Shown: positions 55,251-62,127 of the stretch, in pieces
How positions within the stretch are numbered: the first letter of the stretch is position 1
Layout of the letters: the number at the start of each line of letters is the position of its first letter
Assembly: GCF_030161555.1 (NCBI RefSeq)
Contig: NZ_BSUK01000001.1
Span: 1,798,001 to 1,862,000 of the forward strand
Reading direction: 5' to 3'
Source: Luteimicrobium album
Lineage (GTDB): Bacteria; Actinomycetota; Actinomycetes; Actinomycetales; Cellulomonadaceae
DNA: 64,000 nucleotides
The notes under the pieces: model-generated
Told to the model about the DNA's origin: nothing
Database searches by the model: none
The model's input: only the letters and a program-made list of their open reading frames with translations
Program-made: the position numbers and the translations under genes

Positions 55251-56551
55251 ATGGTTCGCATCGATTCGAAGCGGGCGGGGGCGGCGTCGCAGCGCGCCCC
55301 GTGCACGGCGCCGGCACCCGGAGGGTGACGTTCACGGTCGCTGCCGCGCTGGCCTTCGCGGGCGTGGGGGCGACGGCCGCCGGCGCCGCGACACCCGGGA
55401 CCGCGACGATCGAACCCGCGGTCCTCGCTGCCGCGCTCGAGGCTGCGACCCCGACCAACACCACCAAGGTCGTCACCCCGCTCAAGTCCGGGAAGTACCG
55501 GCTGTCGTCGTACTACGGGCCCCGGTGCATGCCGACGGTGGACGCGTCCGACTGGCACCTCGGCCAGGACCTGGCCGCAGCCGACGGGACGCCGATCTAC
55601 GCGGTCGCGAACGGCGTCGTCCGCAAGGCCGGGGCCGTATCCGGGTTCGGGCAGTGGATCGTCATCGACCACGTGATCGCCGGCAAGAAGGTCTCGACCG
55701 TGTACGGCCACATGTGGAACGCGACCAAGTACGTCAAGGCCGGGCAGACGGTCAAGGCCGGCCAGCACATCGCCGACGTCGGCTCGAACGGCGTCGCGAC
55801 CGGCCCCCACCTCCACCTCGAGGTCTGGCCCGGCGGCTACGGCGTGTCCTCGACGGACCCCCTCCCGTACATGAAGGCTCACGGGGTGAACCTGACCGCG
55901 GGGGCGACGTCGGCGATCAAGCGCACCGTGCCGTCGTCGTGCACGTACTACGCGCGGACGCGTCTCAACCTGCGGGTGGGGGCGAGCACGGGTACGCCGA
56001 GCGAGGTCGTGCTGCCCGTCAACGCGACGCTCACGACCAAGCCCGGCAGCAAGTCGAACGGGTGGCTGCCCGTGAAGTACGGCACCCGGTCCGGCTGGGT
56101 CGACTCCAGCTACGTGGGCCCCTCCAAGGTCGCCGTCCCCGCGCCGAGCAAGCCCGTCCGCTACGTCGCGGTCACGACCCTCAACCTGCGGGCGAGCGCG
56201 TCGACGTCGTCGAAGGTCGTCGCCAAGCTCAAGCGCGGCGCCGCCGTCACCTACCAGGGCAGCGTCTCGAAGTCCGGCTGGGTCAAGGTCACGTCCGGTG
56301 GGCACACCGGGTACGTCGCCACGGAGTACCTCAAGGCCACCAAGGCACAGGCCCTCTACGCGCTCAAGTACGTGAACGTCACGACCCTCAACCTGCGGGC
56401 GAGCGCGTCGACGTCGTCGAAGGTCGTCGCCAAGCTCAAGAAGAACACGGCGGTGCAGCCCCAGGCGGCCGCGTCGAAGGGCTGGCAGAAGGTCAGCGCG
56501 TCCGGGCACACCGGCTACGTCGCGACGGAGTACCTGCGCACCACGAAGTGA
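55251..56551 (+). CDS. Secreted M23 metallopeptidase with three SH3b domains, frame broken near the start
   Basis: About 433 residues. A signal peptide (TFTVAAALAFAGVGATAAGAA) is followed by an M23 endopeptidase domain with WHLGQDLAAADGTPIYAV and the zinc HxH in GPHLHLEVW, and then three SH3b wall-binding domains. It should cut peptidoglycan cross-links outside the cell. The frame breaks at CCCC 55297-55300; one more C gives ASQRAPVHGAGTRRVTF. The ATG at 55251 follows GAGGGGAGG. SH3 domains 2 and 3 share an identical 63-bp stretch, a recent duplication or gene conversion. Confidence 0.9.
56171..56440 (+). repeat. Exact 63-bp direct repeat inside the SH3 domains
   Basis: 56171-56233 and 56378-56440 are identical over 63 bp, 207 bp (69 codons) apart. 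Both encode TLNLRASASTSSKVVAKLK. The rest of each domain has diverged. Confidence 0.85.
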
Positions 56552-56650
56552 GCGTGTGGCTCACTGCACGACGACGAGCGTCACCCTGGTGAGCGGGGCT
56601 CGCACGAGCCGGGTGCCGGCGGTCGGCAGGGGCGCTGAGGGGCTGCCCGC

Positions 56651-56722
56651 CGACCAAGCGGGTTTCCCGCCGAGCAAGCAGGGTTCAACTGCTTGCTCGG
56701 GGGCAAACCCGCTTGCTCGACG
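56651..56722. terminator. Nested hairpin between convergent genes
   Basis: Inner arms 56670-56681 (CCGAGCAAGCAG) and 56689-56700 pair exactly around 7 bases. Outer arms AAGCGGGTTT (56656-56665) and AAACCCGCTT (56705-56714) pair as well. It lies between the convergent M23 gene and purB and shares GAGCAAG with the hairpin at 11845-11915. Confidence 0.7.
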
Positions 56723-56748
56723 GAGGGGCGACGACGGCGCGGCGTGCG

Positions 56749-58191
56749 TCAGGCCAGGTAGTCGCGGACCAGCTGCTCCGCCAGGCCGGTGTAGGTGGCC
56801 GGGGTAAGCGCGGAGAGCCGGGCGGCGACGTCGTCGGGCAGGCCGAGGCCGGCGACGAACTCCCGGAGCTGCGCGGCGTCGATGCGCTGGCCGCGCGTGA
56901 GCTCCTTGAGCCGCTCGTACGGGTTGTCCATGCCAGGGACGCCCGCGACCGACGCCGCGCGCATCGCGGACTGGACGGGCTCGCCGAGCACCTCCCAGTT
57001 GGCGTCGAGGTCGGCGTCGAGCGTGGTCGTCCCGACGGCGAGGCCGCCCAGCCCGCGGCGGACGTTGTCGACGGCGAGCAGCGAGTGCCCGAACGCGGTG
57101 CCGATGTTGCGCTGCGTCGTGGAGTCGGTGAGGTCGCGCTGCATGCGGGACGTCACGAGCGTCGACGCGAGCGTGTCGAGCAGCGCGGACGAGATCTCGA
57201 GGTTCGCCTCGGCGTTCTCGAAGCGGATCGGGTTGACCTTGTGCGGCATCGTCGACGAGCCCGTCGCGCCCGGGACGGGGATCTGCACGAAGAACCCGAG
57301 CGAGATGTACGTCCAGACGTCGGTCGCGAGGTTGTGCAGCACCCGGTTGAACCGGGCGACGTCGGCGTAGAGCTCGGCCTGCCAGTCGTGCGACTCGATC
57401 TGCGTGGTGAGCGGGTTCCAGACCAGGCCGAGGTGCTCGACGACGTGCTTCGAGACGGCCGGCCAGTCCACGCCGGGGACGGCGACGGTGTGCGCGCCGT
57501 ACGTGCCGGTCGCGCCGTTGAGCTTGCCCAGGTACTCGGCGCCCTCGACGCGGCGTAGCTGACGGCGCAGGCGGTGCGCGAGGACGGCGAGCTCCTTGCC
57601 GAGCGTCGTGGGCGTCGCGGGCTGGCCGTGCGTGCGGCTCAGCATCGGGACGGCCGCGTGCTCGCGCGCGAGGTCTGCGACCTGGTCGGCGAGCGCCGTC
57701 GCTGCGGGCAGCCAGACGGAGCGCACCGCGCCCTGGACCATGAGCGCGTAGGACAGGTTGTTGACGTCCTCGCTCGTGCACGCGAAGTGGACGAGCTCGC
57801 CGACGCCCGGCAGGACGGTGTCGGCGCCGAGGACCTCGGGCGCCACGGCGAGGCGGCGCTTCACGAAGTACTCGACGGCCTTGACGTCGTGCACCGTCTC
57901 GCGCTCGATGGTCGCGAGCTCGGCGATCTCGTCGGCGCCGAACGCCTCGGGGATCCCGCGCAGGTAGGCGCGCTCGGCGTCGGACAGGCCGGGCGCGCCG
58001 GGGACGACCGCGCCCTGCGTCACGCCCGGGACGCCGTCGCACAGGGTGATGAGCCACTCGACCTCGACATGGATGCGCGCCCGGTTGAGCGCCGCCTCCG
58101 AGAGGTGGTCGACGAGCGGGGCGACCGCGGGGCGATAGCGGCCGTCGAGCGGACCGAGGGCGATCGGGGGCGTCACGTCGGCAAGGTTCAC
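56749..58191 (-). CDS. purB: Adenylosuccinate lyase
   Basis: A 480-residue enzyme of purine synthesis. It splits SAICAR to AICAR and adenylosuccinate to AMP, releasing fumarate each time. The family signature GSSTMPHKVNPIRFENAE is present, with CTSEDVNNLSYALM and LSRTHGQPATPTTLGKE earlier. Sequence starts PPIALGPLDGRY, the long Escherichia coli-like form. The GTG at 58189-58191 has GACACT 7 bases upstream and a weak GAGG. The frame is intact. Confidence 0.96.
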   Translation of the reverse strand: MNLADVTPPIALGPLDGRYRPAVAPLVDHLSEAALNRARIHVEVEWLITLCDGVPGVTQGAVVPGAPGLSDAERAYLRGIPEAFGADEIAELATIERETVHDVKAVEYFVKRRLAVAPEVLGADTVLPGVGELVHFACTSEDVNNLSYALMVQGAVRSVWLPAATALADQVADLAREHAAVPMLSRTHGQPATPTTLGKELAVLAHRLRRQLRRVEGAEYLGKLNGATGTYGAHTVAVPGVDWPAVSKHVVEHLGLVWNPLTTQIESHDWQAELYADVARFNRVLHNLATDVWTYISLGFFVQIPVPGATGSSTMPHKVNPIRFENAEANLEISSALLDTLASTLVTSRMQRDLTDSTTQRNIGTAFGHSLLAVDNVRRGLGGLAVGTTTLDADLDANWEVLGEPVQSAMRAASVAGVPGMDNPYERLKELTRGQRIDAAQLREFVAGLGLPDDVAARLSALTPATYTGLAEQLVRDYLA

Positions 58192-58307
58192 GTACCTCAG
58201 TGTCCCATGCGGCGGGGGCCACCCCCAGGGCGCGTCCGGGGCGCGGGATCCCCAGCGTGCGTACCGGCCGCGACGCCCTGGTGGGCCCGCACCGTAGCGT
58301 CCCCGCC

Positions 58308-58622
58308 GTGACCGACCAGCCCGCTCCCTTCGCCCGCACCGTCCCGCCTCCCGCAGCGGTCGACGCGACCGCGAGCCGCGCCCTCGACGCCGCCGCCGAG
58401 GCTGCCGCCGAGGCGCGCGTCGTCGCCGCCCGCGCGCTCGACGTCGACTGGGTCTCGCGGGCCGCGCGCGCCTACGACGGGCGCATCGACGAGGCGCTGG
58501 GCGCGGTCGACGACGCCGTGACCCTGCTCGACGGCGCCGCCGGGGCCGCGCGGGCGGCCGAGCAGCGGGCACGGGACGGCGAACCGCCCGCGTGCCTGGC
58601 GGGCCATCCGGGCGGGCGGTGA
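58308..58622 (+). CDS. Small helical protein upstream of a lipase, possible WXG100-like partner
   Basis: A 104-residue Ala-rich protein predicted to be nearly all helix (LDAAAEAAAEARVVAARALDV, then a turn and RAARAYDGRIDEALGAVDDA). Length and two-helix build resemble WXG100/ESX-type small partners, but no clear WxG is present, so that is only a guess. The GTG has TAGCGT (58295-58300) seven bases upstream, a leaderless start. It ends 4 bp before the hydrolase gene and surely shares its transcript. Confidence 0.6.
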   Translation: MTDQPAPFARTVPPPAAVDATASRALDAAAEAAAEARVVAARALDVDWVSRAARAYDGRIDEALGAVDDAVTLLDGAAGAARAAEQRARDGEPPACLAGHPGGR

Positions 58623-58626
58623 CGAC

Positions 58627-60051
58627 GTGGGCGACGGGATCACCATCACGGGCGGGTACACGGCCGCCGAGACCGACACGATGCGGCGTGCCGCCGGCGC
58701 GCTGCGGGACGCGGCCGGCCGCCTCGACGACGCCCGCCTCGACGCCGCGCGCGCCCGTGCGGCGCTGCGGACCGGCGAGGTCCCGTGGGCGGGCGCCGTC
58801 GTCCCGTGGTCCGGCACGGAGGTCTGGACGACGCGCTGGGGCGCCGACGCCTTCGCCGCGGTCGGGGCCGCGCTCGACGACGTGGCCGCGGCCGACGGTG
58901 CGGTGCTGCGAGCGGCGGGCGCGCTCGAGTCGCTCGCGCTCGCGGTGCTGCGCGCGGCGCGCCTCTACGACGACCACGACGGCATCGCGGTCCGCCTGCT
59001 CGACGCCGCCGTCCCGGCCGGGATCCAGGTCCTCGCCGCCGAGCTCGGCCGGTTCGTGCCGCCGTGGGCCGGCGGAGGCGATGGCCGATCGGCCGTCGCG
59101 TCGGTCGCGGGCGCGGCCTCGTGGGCGTTCGACGGCGCCGCGCACGCCCAGCGGGGCGGCGGGCTGCGCGTCGAGGAGGTGACGCGGGGCACGGTGGACG
59201 GCCGTCCCGACCAGCCGCTGCCGGACCTCGCGGCGCCCGGGAGCGTCGAGGGCGCGCTGGGCATGCTCGAGGTCCCCAACAAGGCGGGCGACGGCGTCAT
59301 GGCGGTCCAGCGGATCGGCGACGGGCCGGACGCCCGGTACGTCGTCCTGCTGCCCGGCACCCAGGACTGGAACGTCGTCGGCGACGGCGCGGGGGACTTC
59401 GCCAACCCGCGGGACCTCACGAGCGACCTCGACCTCGTCGGCGGGCGGGCCAGCGACTACACGGACGAGGCCGCGGAGGCGCTCGCGCGGGTCGTGCCCG
59501 AGGGGGCGTCGGTGGTCGTCGTCGGGCACTCGCTCGGCGGCATCGCTGCGACCCGGGTCGTCACGAACCCCGTGCTGCGCCGGCGCTACCGGTTCACCGG
59601 GCTCGTCACCGCCGGGGCGCCGTCGGGCGGGATCCGGGTGCCCGACGACACCCTCACGCTCAACGTGGAGAACGCGCGCGAGCTCGTGTCCGCGCTCGAC
59701 CCCGGGCCCGACCCGCCCGGGCCCCGGCACGTCGTCGTGCACGCATCGGGGGAGGACGACGTCGTCCGGCAGGCGCTCGACGGGGCGCCGTACGGCGGCG
59801 GGACCCACGGCCTCGCCGTGCACGCGGCCGTGCTCGCCGAGGCGCGGACCCGGCACGACCCGGCGCTCGACCGGGCACTCGCCGAGCTGGACACGTCCCT
59901 CGGCGCCGGCACACCCGGTGCCGCGACCCGCACCTGGTACTTCCGCGGCCAGCGCGGAGGTGCCGCGGTCGTCGCCCCGGGCCGAGCGACCTCGGACGAC
60001 GGGGGCGCTGAGGTCAGCGTCGGCGCGACCCCGGCACGACCGCCCCGATGA
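58627..60051 (+). CDS. alpha/beta hydrolase (lipase-like) with long helical N-terminal region
   Basis: A 474-residue protein in two parts. Residues 1-190 are helical and Ala-rich, with AAETDTMRRAAGALRDAAGR, like the N-terminal regions of type VII-secreted proteins. Residues 200-430 are a hydrolase with the oxyanion motif LLPGTQDWNVVGDG and the nucleophile GHSLGG (VVVVGHSLGGIAATRV). The catalytic Asp and His are probably in SGEDD and THGLAVH. No signal peptide is seen, so if exported it would need a special route. The GTG at 58627 is the first start in frame. Its 3' end overlaps the convergent holin-like gene by 38 bp. Confidence 0.78.
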   Translation: MGDGITITGGYTAAETDTMRRAAGALRDAAGRLDDARLDAARARAALRTGEVPWAGAVVPWSGTEVWTTRWGADAFAAVGAALDDVAAADGAVLRAAGALESLALAVLRAARLYDDHDGIAVRLLDAAVPAGIQVLAAELGRFVPPWAGGGDGRSAVASVAGAASWAFDGAAHAQRGGGLRVEEVTRGTVDGRPDQPLPDLAAPGSVEGALGMLEVPNKAGDGVMAVQRIGDGPDARYVVLLPGTQDWNVVGDGAGDFANPRDLTSDLDLVGGRASDYTDEAAEALARVVPEGASVVVVGHSLGGIAATRVVTNPVLRRRYRFTGLVTAGAPSGGIRVPDDTLTLNVENARELVSALDPGPDPPGPRHVVVHASGEDDVVRQALDGAPYGGGTHGLAVHAAVLAEARTRHDPALDRALAELDTSLGAGTPGAATRTWYFRGQRGGAAVVAPGRATSDDGGAEVSVGATPARPPR

Positions 60052-60412
60052 TCGTCTGAAGGATCGCGATGATCAGCGCGCCCAGCACCGCCCACCAGAA
60101 CCCGTCCACGCGGATGCCCCAGTCCGTCTGCTCCGTGATCCAGGCGACGAGCATCAGCAGGAGCGCGTTCACGACCAGCGAGAACAGCCCCAGCGTGAGG
60201 ATGTACAGCGGGAAGGCGATGACGTGCACGATCGGCTTCACGATCAGGTTGACGAGCGTGAGCAGCAGGCCGACCGCGAGCAGGATCACGACGGTCTTGC
60301 CGGCCTCCGCGTCCTTGGGCACGATCCAGAGGTGGTCGCCGAGGATCAGAGTCGCCAGCCACACGGCGAACGCGGTCACGGCAACTCGGACGATGAACCA
60401 CATGCGCGACAT
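60014..60412 (-). CDS. Phage holin family (PF04020-like) membrane protein
   Basis: A 132-residue protein with four hydrophobic segments: FIVRVAVTAFAVWLATLIL, TVVILLAVGLLLTLVNLIV, IAFPLYILTLGLFSLVVNA and FWWAVLGALIIAILQTIIG. It matches the YvlD/phage-holin-4 family, which is chromosomal and not truly phage. The ATG at 60410-60412 is used, and one at 60401-60403 is possible. Its tail overlaps the lipase gene. The function is unknown. Confidence 0.85.
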   Translation of the reverse strand: MSRMWFIVRVAVTAFAVWLATLILGDHLWIVPKDAEAGKTVVILLAVGLLLTLVNLIVKPIVHVIAFPLYILTLGLFSLVVNALLLMLVAWITEQTDWGIRVDGFWWAVLGALIIAILQTIIGAVVPGSRRR

Positions 60413-60478
60413 CCTGCCATCCGGGGCGGGCGGCGCCCAGCGTTCGGGGCCACGGCGCGCGGGTGGCATCCTGGGCCG

Positions 60479-61630
60479 GTGAGCACCGACACCCCCGCGT
60501 CCCGTACCTCCGGCGTCCCGCTGCGCACCGCCGTCGCAGCCCTCCCGCCCTACGTCCCCGGTGCGCGCACCGAGCCCGGGGCGCGGACGTTCAAGCTGTC
60601 GTCCAACGAGAACCCGTACCCGCCGCTGCCGTCGGTGCTCGAGGCGATCCGCGAGGCCGCGGGTGACACCCACCGCTACCCCGACATGTACGCGACCGAG
60701 CTCACCGAGACCATCGCCGCCTCGCTCACCGGGCACGCCGCCGCCCAGCGGATCGACCTCACGGTCACCCCGGACGAGGTCGTCGTCGGCACCGGCTCGG
60801 TCGCGGTGCTCGCGCACGTCCTCCAGACCGTCTGTGAGCCCGGCGACGAGGTTGTCGTGCCGTGGCGCTCGTTCGAGGCCTACCCGATCGCGGTCGCCGT
60901 GTCCGGCGCGACGTTCGTCCCCGTCCCGCTCGCGTCCGGGACCGCCCCCGACGGCGCACCCCTCGACGGCCGTCTCGACCTGCCGGCGCTCGCGGCCGCA
61001 GTGAGCGACCGGACGCGCGTCGTCGCGGTGTGCACGCCGAACAACCCGACAGGCCCCGCGGTGCACCGCGACGAGCTCGAGGCGTTCCTCGCGGCCGTCC
61101 CGTCCGACGTCCTCGTGCTCCTCGACGAGGCCTACGTCGAGTTCGTCCGCGACCCGGAGGTCCCGGACGGCCTCGCCGTCTACGCGGCCCACCCGAACGT
61201 CGTCGTGCTCCGCACCTTCTCGAAGGCGTACGGTCTCGCGGGGCTGCGCGTCGGGTACGCGATCGCGCGCCCCGACCTCGCCGCGGGCGTGCGGTCCGTG
61301 TCGACGCCGTTCGGCGTCTCCGACCTCGCGCAGCGGGCCGCGATCGCGAGCCTGCACGCGCAGGACGAGCTGTTCGAGCGGGTCGAGGCGCTCGTCGTCG
61401 AGCGGGCGCGCGTGCTCGGCGAGCTGCGGGACCAGGGCTGGCAGCTGCCCGACGCGCAGGGCAACTTCGTCTGGTTCGAGTTGGGCGAGGAGACGGTGCG
61501 GCGCGGCGCTGAGGCTCGGGAGGCCGGCGTGCTGGTCCGCCCGTTCGCGGGTGAGGGCATCCGGGTGACGGTCGGCGAGCGCGAGGCGAACGACGCGTTC
61601 CTGCGGGTCGCCGCGTCCTGGCGGCGCTGA
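60479..61630 (+). CDS. hisC: Histidinol-phosphate aminotransferase
   Basis: A 383-residue PLP enzyme that makes histidinol phosphate from imidazoleacetol phosphate and glutamate. Motifs are KLSSNENPYPPLPSV, VCTPNNPTGPAV, VLLDEAYVEF and the PLP Lys in FSKAYGLAGLRVGYA. The GTG at 60479 has CATCCT six bases upstream, so it is probably leaderless. No other his gene is nearby. An aromatic amino acid aminotransferase (Pat) of the same family is a fair alternative, since actinobacteria often keep a lone copy of that kind. Confidence 0.88.
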   Translation: MSTDTPASRTSGVPLRTAVAALPPYVPGARTEPGARTFKLSSNENPYPPLPSVLEAIREAAGDTHRYPDMYATELTETIAASLTGHAAAQRIDLTVTPDEVVVGTGSVAVLAHVLQTVCEPGDEVVVPWRSFEAYPIAVAVSGATFVPVPLASGTAPDGAPLDGRLDLPALAAAVSDRTRVVAVCTPNNPTGPAVHRDELEAFLAAVPSDVLVLLDEAYVEFVRDPEVPDGLAVYAAHPNVVVLRTFSKAYGLAGLRVGYAIARPDLAAGVRSVSTPFGVSDLAQRAAIASLHAQDELFERVEALVVERARVLGELRDQGWQLPDAQGNFVWFELGEETVRRGAEAREAGVLVRPFAGEGIRVTVGEREANDAFLRVAASWRR

Positions 61631-61774
61631 GCCCGGGCGCCCCCACCACGCGCGTCGGTCCGTGCTCGGCCGGACTCCCGTCCGCTCGCCGGCACAGCCG
61701 CAGGGCGAGCGGGTCGCTTCGAGTGCGCCGGAGCGCCGTCGTCGATGGCCGCGCGCCGACGGGCGGAGAAGCAG

Positions 61775-62091
61775 ATGGTCAGCGCGGAATCGCCGTCGTC
61801 CCGGTCGCGATCGCGTTCTGGGTGCTGTTCCCCGTGGCCGGGATCCGGGTGATCCAGAAGGCCGGCCACTCGGCCTGGTGGATCCTGGTGGCCTTCGTGC
61901 CGGTCCTCAACACGATCATGTTCCTCGTCTTCGCGTTCTCCGGTGGCCGTTCCAGCGTGAGCTCGAGGCCTGGCGGTCCCAAGCGCAGACGCCCCCGCCG
62001 CCCGGGCTGTACGGGCAGGGCGGGCCGTACCTGTCGTTGGGCCGCCCGGCCGCACGGTCCCCGCTGTTGCCCAGCGCGTCTCCTCCGCTGA
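61775..62091 (+). CDS. Small membrane protein, frame disrupted
   Basis: A two-helix membrane protein (VVPVAIAFWVLFPVAGIRV, then SAWWILVAFVPVLNTIMFLV) ending FSRWPFQRELEAWR when repaired. It resembles the DUF5684-like small proteins of actinobacteria. The ATG at 61775 follows GGAG. One base near 61786 brings it into frame with the helices, and one in CC 61940-61941 into frame with a Pro-rich tail. The true stop is uncertain because the repaired tail frame runs past the TGA at 62089. I give 62091 as a provisional end. Confidence 0.5.
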
Positions 62092-62127
62092 TAGTGGGAA
62101 GGCAGCGGGAGGCCGAGGGGAGCGCGC

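Noticed and set aside
60014-60412. Prophage remnant, from the holin-like protein
   Set aside because: The YvlD/holin-4 family is a common chromosomal membrane protein, and no other phage gene is near.
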